A stretch of DNA of 64,000 nucleotides from Collinsella sp. (GTDB taxonomy: Bacteria > Actinomycetota > Coriobacteriia > Coriobacteriales > Coriobacteriaceae), in the NCBI GenBank assembly GCA_019419545.1, contig DXZT01000035.1, positions 1-64,000 on the forward strand, in the 5' to 3' direction. Positions 7,543 through 17,113 of the stretch are shown here, piece by piece. Under the pieces are notes generated by a model. That model was not told the DNA's origin and searched no databases. It saw nothing but the letters and a program-made list of their open reading frames with translations. The position numbers and the translations under genes were made by a program. Position 1 is the first letter of the stretch; each line of letters begins with the position of its first letter.

Positions 7543-8541
7543 ATGACCCATTGCAATGACCAGCTCATCGACCAACTGCTCACTCAAGCCGAACAAGAGG
7601 GGCGCTGTCTGATTCCCCCGAGCACGGCGATCCGAAAAGCGCTCCTTCGGCGCACCGGCGGCACGGTTGTCTCGCCCATGCCGGGGTTGTTTGCGCGAAA
7701 AACGCGCTGGGATGAACTCAACCGAGCGCAACGCCATTGCGAGATTATCCGCGCCCTTGCGATCATCCACCCCGATTGGACGTTCTACTCGTTTTCGGCA
7801 GCTTGCCTGCTGGGGCTCGAGGTCTCGTGGCGACACCTGAACGTCGTGCATGTTTGCAGCTCGACAAAGCCGTCGGCTCGTCCGGGCGCACATATTCAGC
7901 GGCACCAGATTGAGCCGGCCGGAGCAATACGCAGAGCCGGCGTATCGGTAACGCCGCCCATCCAAACGGCCACAGATTGCCTGCTGCAAACTGGTTTTGC
8001 CGACGGCATGCCCATTGCCGATTCGGCGATCTCAAAGCTCGGCCTTGCGCCGGAACAGCTGATGGAGGCCGTTGAGCAACGAGCGACTGCCCGCAATGGT
8101 CGCGCGATTCGCACCGCCCTCACAACGCTTCGATATGCCGACGCCCGCGCCGAGAGCGGCGGGGAATCGGTCGCCCGAGCCGTCATGATCGAGACGGGCT
8201 TTGCGCCCGACTGGCTTCAATACGAGCTGACGGACCCCTTCGATTCGGCCAAGCCCATACGAACGGACTTTGCCTGGGAGCGCCAGGCGCGGGAACTCAC
8301 GCTGGGCGAGCTCGACGGGCTCATCAAATATACCGACCAGACCATGCTGGCCGGACGCACCACCGCCGAGGCGCTCGTTGCCGAACGACAGCGCGAGGCG
8401 CACCTATCGCTCTACGGTCACCCTCTGCTGCGCTTTACCATGAGCGAAGTCCGCTCGGCAGGACTGCTCGCGAAAAAGCTGCAGACGGCAGGCATCCGGC
8501 AGACCGCTCTGCCGGCATGGCTCAACGATATTGAGCTGTAG
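7543..8541 (+). CDS. AbiEi-like protein with endonuclease-like C-terminal domain
   Basis: A 332-residue protein. The N-terminal region (about 10-170) resembles the AbiEi antitoxin family of actinobacteria: an opening helical domain, then WTFYSFSAACLLGLEVSWR and VHVCSSTKPSAR. The C-terminal part (about 205-280) has the layout of a DUF559/PD-(D/E)XK-type domain: ESVARAVMIETGFAPDW, then RTDFAWER and ELDGLIKY. It has no AbiEii toxin partner beside it. AAGGAGG precedes the ATG. Dyad arrays of one family lie on both sides, which suggests the gene arrived or is maintained with them. Function is not established. Confidence 0.7.
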   Translation: MTHCNDQLIDQLLTQAEQEGRCLIPPSTAIRKALLRRTGGTVVSPMPGLFARKTRWDELNRAQRHCEIIRALAIIHPDWTFYSFSAACLLGLEVSWRHLNVVHVCSSTKPSARPGAHIQRHQIEPAGAIRRAGVSVTPPIQTATDCLLQTGFADGMPIADSAISKLGLAPEQLMEAVEQRATARNGRAIRTALTTLRYADARAESGGESVARAVMIETGFAPDWLQYELTDPFDSAKPIRTDFAWERQARELTLGELDGLIKYTDQTMLAGRTTAEALVAERQREAHLSLYGHPLLRFTMSEVRSAGLLAKKLQTAGIRQTALPAWLNDIEL

Positions 8542-8607
8542 GGGCTACTGAGCTTATGCTCGCCTGCCTACCAAACCGGGACACACTTTCCGGTTGGCAG
8601 CACCCGC

Positions 8608-9023
8608 GGAAACCATGTCCCAGATTGAGTGCTCAAAATGGGATGCGCTTTCCAGATGGCATGCCCAGCGGAAACTGCATCCCGGAATCGATGCTCAGAA
8701 TGGGGCGCAATTTCCAAGTGAACGACAACCGGAAAGCGCGTCCCGGAATAGGCGCTCGGAATGGGATGCGCTTTCCCGACGAAGCTCCTTGCGGAAAGCG
8801 TGTCCCAGAATGAAGACTCAGAATGGGATGCAATTTCCGCCTGAAGACGATTCGGAAAGCGCATCCCATTCCGAGCATCGATTCCGGGTTGCAGTTTCCG
8901 GTTGAGGGCTGTTCCGGAAAGTGTGTCCCATTCCAGGCGCGGATTCCGGGATGCACTTTCCGTTTGAAGCTCCAACCGGAAAGCGCATCCCATTCTGAGC
9001 GCCAATTCCGGGACGCAGTTTCC
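8608..9023. repeat. dyad repeat array 2 (seven 46-bp units, 61-62 bp period)
   Basis: GGAAA at 8608, 8670, 8731, 8793, 8854, 8916 and 8978 pairs with TTTCC at exactly 46-bp unit length in every case. Spacers are 15 or 16 bp. A further half unit (TTTCC at 8587-8591) precedes. Arms contain GCGCATCCCATTC-type or CTGCATCCCGGAATC-type sequence, and either type can occupy either side, as if units had been inverted. The end of this array and sequence at 6924 share CTCCAAACAAAAGGCCCCG. Confidence 0.92.
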
Positions 9024-9133
9024 GCTCCAAACAAAAGGCCCCGGCTCGCGATGGAACTGGGGCCAAAGGCGCAGCATATACAGTTGATGTTGAGCGCGAA
9101 CAGCCCGTCAGCAATGGCCGTTCGCGCTCCACC

Positions 9134-11911
9134 CTACCCGCGGTGACGGGCGCGGCTGTACGGCGTATCCACCATGGGCAGATCCGGACGCAGCTTGCCG
9201 TCAAACGCGCGGTAGGCATTCTGCACGGCGGGCGCCGTGGGGATCGTTGCAATCTCGCCGATGCCCTTGCCACCATATGCCACGGGCAGCAGCTCGTCCT
9301 TCTCCACGTAGATGGCGTGGATATCCGGAATCTCGGGCGCACGGAACAGCCCGAGCGTGCCGTACCTTGCCTGGGGTACGCAGTCCTTGAGCGGCCAATC
9401 CTCGGTAAGCGCATAGCCCATACCCATGAGCACGCCGCCTTCGATCTGACCCTGGATGGAGATGGGATTGACAACCTTGCCGGAATCGTGCGCGGCATAG
9501 ACCTCGCTCACGCGGCCGTCATCATCCAAAATGACCACATGCGTGGCAAAGCCGTAGCAGATGTGGCTCTTGGGGTTGGGAACGTCGGCGCCCAGCTTGT
9601 CGGTCGGCTCCAGGTACACGTAGCCAAACTCGCATCCCTCGAGCGCCTTGATGGCGGCCGTGGGATCCTGAGGATGCATGCCCTGGCCGGCGACGAGTTC
9701 CTGCGTGCGCAGCTGATAGGCGCGACCGTCGTCGTACTCGATCTTAACGCCGTCGCCATGCGCACTCACGGGAGCATCGGGCGCAGGCTTGTCGGCCTCG
9801 ATGCCAACCATGGCATCGCGCAGCAAGAAGGCGGCGCCGCGCACGGCCTCGCCGGTCACGACCGTCTGACGCGAGCCAGACGTGGTGCCGGAGTCGGGAG
9901 CGTTCTCGGTGGAGCACTCGCCATTGGCAATGCAGCTCAGCGGCAGACCGCAGGCCTCGGCAACGTCCTGCAAAAAGACGGTGTTGCAGCCCTGGCCGAT
10001 GTCGGACGTGGCGGCGTAGACCACGGCGCAGCCATCCTCGACGCGAATCTTGCAGCGACCGGCATCGGGCAGGCCCACGCCCACGCCGGCGTTCTTCATG
10101 GCGCAGGCAATGCCGGCGTGGCCGGGATGCGCGTAGTAGGCATCCTTGACCTCGAGCAGCGTCTCCTTAAGCGCCGTGGAGCAGTCGGCAATCTGACCAT
10201 TGGGCAGAACCTCGCCCGGCTCGATGGCGTTTCGGTAGCGAATCTCCCACGGATCCAGGCCAACCTTCTCTGCCAGCAGGTCGATCAGGCTCTCGAGCGC
10301 AAACTCGGACTGGCAAACGCCAAAGCCTCGGTACGCGCCGGCGGGCGGGTTGTTGGTGTAGTAGCCAAAGCCGCGAATGTCGGTGTTCTGGTACTTGTAG
10401 GGGCCGACGGCATGCGTACAGGCGCGCTCGAGCACCGGGCCGCACAGCGACGCGTAGGCGCCGGTGTCAAAGTTGATCTCGCAATCCAGGCCGGTAAAGT
10501 TGCCCTCGGCGTCGCAACCCAGCGTAAAGGTACCGTCCATGGCATGGCGCTTGGGATGGAAAGCGAGCGACTCGGCACGCGTGAGCTTGCACTTCACAGG
10601 ACGCTGGAACTTATATGCGGCGAGCGCGGCCAGGTGCTGGACCGAAACGTCCTCCTTACCGCCAAAGCCGCCACCCACGAGCATGGTCTCGACGACCACA
10701 CGCTCGGGCTCGTTGTCCCAGCCAAACATGTGGGCACACTCTTTGCGCGTGTCGTAGGCACCCTGGTCGGTCGACTGCACCTTGACGCCGTTCTTGTACG
10801 GGAAGGCAACGGCGCACTCGGGCTCCAAGAAGGCATGCTCGGTAAAGGGCGTGGTAAAGCGCTGCGTCACGGTGAACGCGCTTTCGGCCAGCGCCTTGGC
10901 GGCGTCGCCGCGCGTCACGTGGCGGCTTTGACACACGTTGTCCTTGAGCTCCACCGTGTTGCCGAAGGCAAAGAAGCTGTCGTGCAGGCGCGGGGCGTCA
11001 GCAGCCCTGGCCTCGACAATGTTACGCACGGGCTCCAGCGGCTCGTAATCGATCTTTACGAGCTTCTTAGCCTTCTCGAGCGTCGCTTCGTCCTCGGCAA
11101 CCACCAGCACAATGGCATCGCCCACGCAGCGGGTGATATCGCCCGCCGCGATCATGACGTCCCAGTCCTGGATAAGGTGGCCGACCTGGTTGACCGGCAC
11201 GTCCTCGGCGCGCAGGATACCCACCACACCGGGCAGGGCCTCGGCCTTGGAGGTATCGATGGAGAGCACACGGGCGCGCGGATACTTGGAGCGCACGGCG
11301 CTGGCATAGGTCAGGCCCGGCTGGTCGATCTCGTCGATGTCGTCGGGGTACTTGCCCTCGCCGAGCACCTTCTTACGCACGTCAATACGGAAGGCGCGCT
11401 TGCCCACGCCGTAGTCGTCGCCGCGCTCCAGATCCTCGTCGATCTGCTTTTCGCCGCGGAGTACCGCAGCGGCCAGCGAGATGCCCTCGATAATCTTTTT
11501 GTAGCCGGTGCAGCGGCAGACGTTGCCGCGGATGGCGTACTTGATCTGCTCCTCGGTGGGCTCGGGATCCTCGGCGATGAGCGCAGCGCCCGCCATGACC
11601 ATACCGGGGATGCAAAAACCGCACTGCACGGCGCCCACGGCGCCAAAGGCGTACACAAAGGCCTCGCGCACATCCTCGGGCAGGCCCTCAACAGTCACGA
11701 TGTTGCGGCCGGCGGCAAGAGCGGTGGTCAGCACGCACGCCTTGACGGCCGCGCCGTCCACATGGATGGTGCAGGTGCCACAAGCACCTTCGGAGCAGCC
11801 GTCCTTGGCGGAATGGATATGCAGGTCGTCGCGCAGGTAGCGCAGCAGCGGTTTGTTTTGGGTCGTCGTGCGCTCGACGCCGTTAACGGTAAAAGTGAAT
11901 TCCTGTGCCAT
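9134..11911 (-). CDS. fused 2Fe-2S/molybdenum hydroxylase (selenium-dependent xanthine dehydrogenase type)
   Basis: A 925-residue xanthine oxidase-family enzyme. The N-terminal ferredoxin domain binds the first 2Fe-2S cluster (C39, C44, C47, C59) and the helical domain the second (C97, C100, C132, C134). The molybdopterin domains follow (GGFGGKEDVS, then PPAGAYRGFGVCQSEFALE and SGSRQTVVTGEA). The direct fusion of iron-sulfur and molybdenum parts without an FAD domain is that of the selenium-dependent xanthine dehydrogenase family (TIGR03311). The downstream position in an operon with a polyferredoxin, YgfK, SsnA and a nucleobase permease supports hydroxylation of a purine. Substrate and selenium dependence are inferred. 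Confidence 0.9.
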   Translation of the reverse strand: MAQEFTFTVNGVERTTTQNKPLLRYLRDDLHIHSAKDGCSEGACGTCTIHVDGAAVKACVLTTALAAGRNIVTVEGLPEDVREAFVYAFGAVGAVQCGFCIPGMVMAGAALIAEDPEPTEEQIKYAIRGNVCRCTGYKKIIEGISLAAAVLRGEKQIDEDLERGDDYGVGKRAFRIDVRKKVLGEGKYPDDIDEIDQPGLTYASAVRSKYPRARVLSIDTSKAEALPGVVGILRAEDVPVNQVGHLIQDWDVMIAAGDITRCVGDAIVLVVAEDEATLEKAKKLVKIDYEPLEPVRNIVEARAADAPRLHDSFFAFGNTVELKDNVCQSRHVTRGDAAKALAESAFTVTQRFTTPFTEHAFLEPECAVAFPYKNGVKVQSTDQGAYDTRKECAHMFGWDNEPERVVVETMLVGGGFGGKEDVSVQHLAALAAYKFQRPVKCKLTRAESLAFHPKRHAMDGTFTLGCDAEGNFTGLDCEINFDTGAYASLCGPVLERACTHAVGPYKYQNTDIRGFGYYTNNPPAGAYRGFGVCQSEFALESLIDLLAEKVGLDPWEIRYRNAIEPGEVLPNGQIADCSTALKETLLEVKDAYYAHPGHAGIACAMKNAGVGVGLPDAGRCKIRVEDGCAVVYAATSDIGQGCNTVFLQDVAEACGLPLSCIANGECSTENAPDSGTTSGSRQTVVTGEAVRGAAFLLRDAMVGIEADKPAPDAPVSAHGDGVKIEYDDGRAYQLRTQELVAGQGMHPQDPTAAIKALEGCEFGYVYLEPTDKLGADVPNPKSHICYGFATHVVILDDDGRVSEVYAAHDSGKVVNPISIQGQIEGGVLMGMGYALTEDWPLKDCVPQARYGTLGLFRAPEIPDIHAIYVEKDELLPVAYGGKGIGEIATIPTAPAVQNAYRAFDGKLRPDLPMVDTPYSRARHRG

Positions 11912-11923
11912 GGTGATTCCCTT

Positions 11924-12403
11924 CTACACGCCGGCGGCGATGCCGGTGCGGTCGTGGATGGCGCCATGCGGGCAGACGACGGCGCACATGCCGCACGACA
12001 GACAGTCCACGCCGTCGATATGGGCGCAGTTGTCCTCGATGCGGATAGCGCCGGCGGGGCACTTTTTGGCGCACATGCCGCAACCGATGCAGCTCGTGTC
12101 GCAGATCTTGCGCGCAATGGCGCCCTTGTCGGTGTTGTTGCAGCGCACCAGGATGTTCTGGTAGCCGGGAACGAAGGCAATCACGCGCTGCGGGCACGCC
12201 ATGCCGCACAGGCCACAGCCCGTGCACTTTGAGCGATCCACGCGGGCGATGCCATCGACCAGCGCAATGGCACCGTGGGGGCAGGCCGTGACGCAGGCGC
12301 CACAGCCAATGCAGCCTTCGCTGCAGCGGGCGTCGCCGCCTGCGGAGGCGCAACCGCTTCCGCAGGCAACGTAGGCCACGTTATGTTGAATGGATTTGGC
12401 CAT
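11924..12403 (-). CDS. polyferredoxin with four 4Fe-4S motifs
   Basis: A 159-residue protein with four CxxCxxCxxxC motifs: CIGCGACVTACPHG, CTGCGLCGMACPQR, CIGCGMCAKKCPAG and CLSCGMCAVVCPHG, plus cysteines near the N-terminus. It resembles the ferredoxin domains of RnfB. It lies between the YgfK gene and the molybdenum hydroxylase gene, 12 bases from each, so it probably carries electrons between them or to a soluble acceptor. The partner assignment is inferred from the operon. Confidence 0.88.
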   Translation of the reverse strand: MAKSIQHNVAYVACGSGCASAGGDARCSEGCIGCGACVTACPHGAIALVDGIARVDRSKCTGCGLCGMACPQRVIAFVPGYQNILVRCNNTDKGAIARKICDTSCIGCGMCAKKCPAGAIRIEDNCAHIDGVDCLSCGMCAVVCPHGAIHDRTGIAAGV

Positions 12404-12414
12404 AAGAGACTCGC

Positions 12415-15414
12415 CTATTTCTTAAGGAGGTACGGATAGTTGTCGCGCACAGCCCTGATGGTCAGGCGGACGGCCTCGGGAAGGCCGGTGTTGACGGCAT
12501 CGACCGAGACAGTGCGGACCGTGCCGGCGACGCGGACCTTAAAGTGGTCCTCGTCCACGGCCAGGAAGCCCTCGTTCTCGGAGTTCTCCATGTCCTGCTC
12601 GCTCCAGAACAGGGTGAGCTTGTCCTTGTAGGGACGGCCCTCCTGGTAGGGGCAGAACACAGCGCAGTTGCCGCACTCGTTGCACATGCCGTCGACGTGG
12701 ACGACCTGATGCTTGGCGAGACCCGGCACCTTAATTGCCACGTTGGCGCGGTTGGGGCACACATCGCAGCAGACCTCGCACACCGAGCCGCAGCCCAGGC
12801 AGCGAGTCTTGGTGCAATTGCGCTTGTCGCGGCACAGCGACCCCTTGCGCTCGTAGCAGGTGTCCTCGCGGCCGGCCTGCTCGTTGCAGTCGACGTACTT
12901 GTTAAAGTCCACGCCGGCGATGGCGCGGGCGACTTCGGCGGCGTCGGCAATAGCCTCGACCACGGTGGCAGGACCGCGACGGCAGTCACCGGCAGCCCAA
13001 ACGCCCTCGACGCCGGTGGAGGTGGCGGCAAGGCGGCCGCGACGGTCGTGCTCGACGCCCGCGGCGTCGTACAGGCTGGCATCGATGCCCTCGCCCACGG
13101 CGCAAATCACCGTGGTGGCGGGAAGCTCGACGGTCTCGCCCGTGGCGATGGGGCTGCGACGGCCGCTTGCATCCGGCTCGCCAAGTTCCATAACGTCGCA
13201 AGTCAGCACGGCGCCGTTGAGCGCCTTGGGCGCCAGCAGCTCGCAGAACTCAACGCCGTCGGCAAGAGCAAGATCGAGCTCTTCCTCGTCGGCGGGCATC
13301 TGCTTCTTGGTGCGGCGATACACCAGGCGCACGTTCTTCACGCCAGCAAGGCGCTTGGCCACGCGGGCCGCGTCCATGGCGGTGTTGCCGGCGCCAATGA
13401 CCACGACGTCCTCGCCCAGCTCGAGCTTCTCGCCCTTCTTGGCGGCCTCGAGGAACTCCAGCACGTCGAGCTCGGCACCCTCGCCCAAGCCCGCAGAGCC
13501 GGGCATCCAGGCACCAGTGGCCACGACTACGTCGGTAAAGCCCTGGGCCTTGAGCTCGTCAATGGACTCCACGCGGGCGTTGAGCTGCACCTTGGCGCCA
13601 AAGGCCAGACAGAGCTCGGCATCGTGGGAGATATCGTCGCTCGCGATACGGAACTCGGGGATCACGTGACGGACCACGCCACCGAGAGAGTCGCGGGCCT
13701 CGAAGATAGTGACGGGCACGCCGGCGCGCGTCAGGAAGAACGCCGTCGCCAGGCCGGCCGGGCCGCCGCCGATAACGGCAACGTTGCGCTCGCCGTCGTT
13801 GGCGATGGCCTGGGCGCGCAGCTTGGGCAGCACGGCGGTCATGGCCTCGCGGGCGGCCTTGAGCTTGCTGGCGCGGATCTGGGCGCCCTCGGGCTCGTAG
13901 AATGCACGCTCGCAGGCACGGCCGCAGGGATGCGGGCAGATGGTGCCGGTAATGAACGGCAGGGCGTTGCGCTCGATGATGATGTTGAGTGCGTCCTCGT
14001 AACGGCCCTCGTCAACAGCCGCCAGATAGGCAGGAATATCCTGCTGGATGGGACAGCTCGTGCGGCACGGCGTGGTAAAGCAGTCGGAAAGCGGGCTCTT
14101 GCCGGCGACCTTGCGATCGGGCAGCGGGCGCAGCGGCTTCTTGTAGAGCGGGTTGGTGAGCGAGTCGGTCTGAATCGCCGTCACGGCCTCGAGAGAGACG
14201 CCCGCGAACGGCTTGCCATCCAGGTCGGTAAACTCGCCGGCCATCTGACTAAAGCGCTCGTAGCCACCGGGCTTGAGCACGTCGGTCGCCAGGGTGACGG
14301 GCCAAATGCCGGCATCGTACAGGGCGCGGATGTTGTAGACCGTGGCGCCGCCGGAGTAGCTGATGCGCAGCTTGCCATCGAACTGCTCGGTAATGCGACG
14401 GGCGGCCTCGATGGTCAGTGAGAACAGCGAACGGCCCGACATGTACATCTCGGTGGAGGGCAGCTCGTTTCTCGTCACGTCGACGGGGAACGTGTTGGTC
14501 AGCTTGACGCCAAACTCCAGGCCGTGCTCGGCGCATAGGGCAATCAGGCGCTCGAACATGGGCACGGCGTCGGCCCACTGCAGGTCCTCGCGGAAGTGCG
14601 TATCGTCGAAGACGATGTAGTCAAAGCCCAGCTCATTGAGGCGCTGACGTGCAAACTCATAGCCCAGCAGCGTGGGGTTGCACTTGATGTAGGTGTTGAG
14701 GCCCTTCTCGGTGATCAGATAGGTCGCGATGCGCTCGATCTCCGCTGGCGGGCAACCGTGCAGGGTAGACTCGGTGATAGAGTTGGAGACGCGCGCCGGA
14801 ATGGACTCGACAAACGCGGCATCGACATGCTCAAACTGGTCCAGATTGGCGAGCGCCCATGTGCGACACTCGTTCCAGACGTCAGATCCGCTGGCGTCCT
14901 TCATGCCCTCGATGTAGGCGTCGACCTTGGGGCTCTTGATGCCCTCCAGGTCATAGCCCACGGACATATTGAAGACAAAGCCGTCCGGGCTACCCAGGCC
15001 GTACTCGCGAGCGATCAGGTGGCAGGCGAACCATGCCTTCACGTACTCGGCAAAGGCCTGCGGAACCTCGAGCTCGGTCGACCACTCGCAGTTGTAGCAC
15101 TCGTCCTGCGCCACAATGCAGGGCTTGTTGACGCAACGGGAAAGCTCCTCGCCGTCCATAACCTGGACGGTCTTGAGCTCAAAGAAGCGAGAACCGGCCA
15201 CATAAGAGGCCACGATGTTCTGGGCAAGCTGTGTATTGGGGCCGGCGGCCGGGCCAAACGGAGTCTCGATGCGCTCGTCAAAAATGGGAAGCGCGCCCTC
15301 CTGGTTGGTCGTGGCCATCTTGCGCACGCCAAAGACGGCGCCCTGAGTCTTGTGCTCCTCGATGATCCAGTTCATCAGCTGCGAAAACGGGATCGGCCTC
15401 ATGATGTCGCTCAT
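12415..15414 (-). CDS. ygfK: YgfK-type flavin/iron-sulfur oxidoreductase
   Basis: A 999-residue protein annotated in other genomes as putative selenate reductase subunit YgfK. The N-terminal half is a dihydropyrimidine dehydrogenase-like barrel; the middle has a GltD-like region with two nucleotide-binding motifs, VAVIGGGPAGLATAFFL and VVVIGAGNTAMDAARV. C-terminal cysteine clusters are CLGCGSVCEVCCDVCP and CNECGNCAVFCP. The start at 15414 follows AGAGGAG; a longer frame to 15537 lacks such a site. In E. coli it belongs to the xdhD/ssnA purine cluster, and homologues are part of the anaerobic urate-degradation cluster reported in gut bacteria. Its exact reaction is unclear. Confidence 0.92.
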   Translation of the reverse strand: MSDIMRPIPFSQLMNWIIEEHKTQGAVFGVRKMATTNQEGALPIFDERIETPFGPAAGPNTQLAQNIVASYVAGSRFFELKTVQVMDGEELSRCVNKPCIVAQDECYNCEWSTELEVPQAFAEYVKAWFACHLIAREYGLGSPDGFVFNMSVGYDLEGIKSPKVDAYIEGMKDASGSDVWNECRTWALANLDQFEHVDAAFVESIPARVSNSITESTLHGCPPAEIERIATYLITEKGLNTYIKCNPTLLGYEFARQRLNELGFDYIVFDDTHFREDLQWADAVPMFERLIALCAEHGLEFGVKLTNTFPVDVTRNELPSTEMYMSGRSLFSLTIEAARRITEQFDGKLRISYSGGATVYNIRALYDAGIWPVTLATDVLKPGGYERFSQMAGEFTDLDGKPFAGVSLEAVTAIQTDSLTNPLYKKPLRPLPDRKVAGKSPLSDCFTTPCRTSCPIQQDIPAYLAAVDEGRYEDALNIIIERNALPFITGTICPHPCGRACERAFYEPEGAQIRASKLKAAREAMTAVLPKLRAQAIANDGERNVAVIGGGPAGLATAFFLTRAGVPVTIFEARDSLGGVVRHVIPEFRIASDDISHDAELCLAFGAKVQLNARVESIDELKAQGFTDVVVATGAWMPGSAGLGEGAELDVLEFLEAAKKGEKLELGEDVVVIGAGNTAMDAARVAKRLAGVKNVRLVYRRTKKQMPADEEELDLALADGVEFCELLAPKALNGAVLTCDVMELGEPDASGRRSPIATGETVELPATTVICAVGEGIDASLYDAAGVEHDRRGRLAATSTGVEGVWAAGDCRRGPATVVEAIADAAEVARAIAGVDFNKYVDCNEQAGREDTCYERKGSLCRDKRNCTKTRCLGCGSVCEVCCDVCPNRANVAIKVPGLAKHQVVHVDGMCNECGNCAVFCPYQEGRPYKDKLTLFWSEQDMENSENEGFLAVDEDHFKVRVAGTVRTVSVDAVNTGLPEAVRLTIRAVRDNYPYLLKK

Positions 15415-15514
15415 AGTGAGCTCCTCTCTGTAACGCCCGGCGAGACCGCGCGGCGGGCGCAAATACGGTGTAGCGCTAGCACAGCGCCGGCGACCCCGCG
15501 GAGGTCGCCTATAC

Positions 15515-15546
15515 GCGCGTCGGATGCGGCGAAACATCTGACGCGC
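15515..15546 (-). terminator. hairpin between ssnA and ygfK
   Basis: Twelve-bp stem GCGCGTCGGATG/CATCTGACGCGC with one G-T wobble and an 8-base loop, directly downstream of ssnA. There is no long T run, so it may attenuate rather than end transcription. Confidence 0.4.
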
Positions 15547-15562
15547 GCAAATCTACTTGTAA

Positions 15563-16918
15563 TTAGTAAGCGCGATCGTTGAGCGTGCTCCAGAGCTTCT
15601 TGGACTCGGCCATGGTCCACGCGTTGATCTTGTCCTCATCAATGCCAACGAACTCGCGATCCTTGTACAGGACGCGGCCGTTGATGATGGCGGTGCGGCA
15701 ATTTTTGCCCATCATGCCAAAGAGCATGTGGCCGTCGATGTTCTCCTCGCTCAGCGGCGTAAAGGGCTTGTAGTCCATAACGATGACGTCGGCGGCAGCA
15801 CCGGCCTCGAGCACACCGAGCTTGCGATCGAAGTACTTGCTCGCCATCTTGGCGTTGTTCTCGAACAGCATGGTCATGGCCTCGCACCAGCCCACGTTGG
15901 GCATGGCGGCGTTGTGGCGCTGAATGATCAGGAAGACCTTGAGGCTCTCGAGCATATCGTGGGTGTAGGCGTCGGTGCCCATGCACACGGGGATGCCGCG
16001 GCGGAAGAACTCGAGCACGGGGGCGCAGCCCACGGCGTTGCCCATATTGGATTCGGGGTTGTTGACCAGCCAGGTGCCGGACTCCTTGACGATATCCATC
16101 TCGGCGGGCGTCACGTGGATGCAGTGGCCGAGCATGGTGTCGGGACCCAGCAGATTGTGCTGCAGCAGGCGCTCGACGGGGCTGATGCCACCACGGTTGA
16201 GACGGGAGTCCCACACGTCATTCATGCCCTCGCACACATGGATGTGGAAGCCGGTCAGGCCGTTGTTGGCCTCGGCCATCTTGTCCATGGTCTCGTCCGA
16301 AAGCGTAAAGGTGGCGTGACCGCCAAACATGGCGGCGATCATGTGATTGTCGTTATCGCGACGCTCCTTGGCGGCCCACTGGGCAAACTCGGCGTTCTCG
16401 GCAATGGCCTGGTCGCATTTTTCCTGGCCGCGGCGGTCGGAGACCTCGTAGCACAGGCACGAACGCATGCCCAGCTCCTGAGCTGCATCCTTAATGGTAA
16501 AGAGGCTGCCTGGAATCTCGCAGAAGCTCGCGTGGTGATCGAAGATCGTTGTGACGCCATCGCGGATGGAGTCCAGAATCGTGGCATAGGCGCTGGCCTT
16601 GGTGCCGTCGAGCGTCAGGTTGTCATCGATCTTCCACCACTGCTGCTCAAGATTCTCCAGGAAGTTGGTGGGGTTGCAGCCCTTAATGGCAAGGCCGCGA
16701 GCCAGACCCGAGTAGATGTGGGTGTGGCAATTGATGAGTCCGGGCATGATGAGGTTGCCCTGGGCGTCGACGTACTCGGCATCCGGGTACTTGACCTTGA
16801 GCTCGCACTCGGGGCCCACTTCGACGATCGTATCTCCGTCAATGGCGACCGCACCGTTTGGAATAAACGGGGTCTGAGCGTTGCGGGTAAAAACGGAACC
16901 GTTAGCGACCAGAAGCAT
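15563..16918 (-). CDS. ssnA: SsnA-type aminohydrolase
   Basis: A 451-residue amidohydrolase-superfamily protein of the SsnA family (TIGR03314). The metal ligands are visible in LINCHTHIYSG, FHIHVCEG, LGHCIHV and CMGTDAYTHDM. The start at 16918 follows AAGGGAG; an upstream ATG at 16936 would place the box inside the gene. It belongs with the permease, YgfK and the molybdenum hydroxylase in one orientation. Family members are related to guanine deaminase and chlorohydrolase-like enzymes; the substrate is probably a purine or its breakdown product, not proven. Confidence 0.93.
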   Translation of the reverse strand: MLLVANGSVFTRNAQTPFIPNGAVAIDGDTIVEVGPECELKVKYPDAEYVDAQGNLIMPGLINCHTHIYSGLARGLAIKGCNPTNFLENLEQQWWKIDDNLTLDGTKASAYATILDSIRDGVTTIFDHHASFCEIPGSLFTIKDAAQELGMRSCLCYEVSDRRGQEKCDQAIAENAEFAQWAAKERRDNDNHMIAAMFGGHATFTLSDETMDKMAEANNGLTGFHIHVCEGMNDVWDSRLNRGGISPVERLLQHNLLGPDTMLGHCIHVTPAEMDIVKESGTWLVNNPESNMGNAVGCAPVLEFFRRGIPVCMGTDAYTHDMLESLKVFLIIQRHNAAMPNVGWCEAMTMLFENNAKMASKYFDRKLGVLEAGAAADVIVMDYKPFTPLSEENIDGHMLFGMMGKNCRTAIINGRVLYKDREFVGIDEDKINAWTMAESKKLWSTLNDRAY

Positions 16919-17066
16919 GGATGCTCCCTTCAACATCAGAGGCGGGGTTTGACACCTCTGACATGGCGGAGTGCGAAGCGCCGGCCTACACCGGAAACGG
17001 GCCCTCTCCCGTCAACGCTTCACCAAAGGGACAAACCCTTTGAAGTGCGGCTTGACGCCGCATGAC

Positions 17067-17096
17067 GTCGGCGGACGAGGCGATGCGTCCGCCGAC
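17067..17096 (-). terminator. hairpin downstream of the permease
   Basis: Perfect 11-bp stem GTCGGCGGACG/CGTCCGCCGAC, 8-base loop, lying between the permease stop and ssnA. A second small stem GCGGC/GCCGC lies at 17047-17061. T runs are absent. Confidence 0.45.
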
Positions 17097-17113
17097 GAAT
17101 AGCACCGAATTGG

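Noticed and set aside
7015..9023. CRISPR arrays
   Set aside because: Units are imperfect dyads with conserved ends and variable centres; there is no identical direct repeat with unique spacers and no cas gene.
8568..9077. Possible repeat protein across the dyad array (minus strand, 169 aa; other frames too)
   Set aside because: Several frames are open at once and the 61-62 bp period shifts frame between units, so the conserved pattern is in DNA symmetry, not peptide.
9143..12232. 1029-aa plus-strand open frame opposite the molybdenum hydroxylase
   Set aside because: It is antisense to a clear enzyme and the ferredoxin, low in complexity (His, Gly, Ala, Val rich) and without a ribosome binding site; high GC leaves such frames open by chance.
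12544..14421. 625-aa plus-strand frame opposite ygfK
   Set aside because: Antisense shadow in a high-GC gene; no start site or domains.
15563..17065. 445-aa plus-strand frame opposite ssnA
   Set aside because: Antisense shadow; the minus frame contains all SsnA metal-binding motifs.
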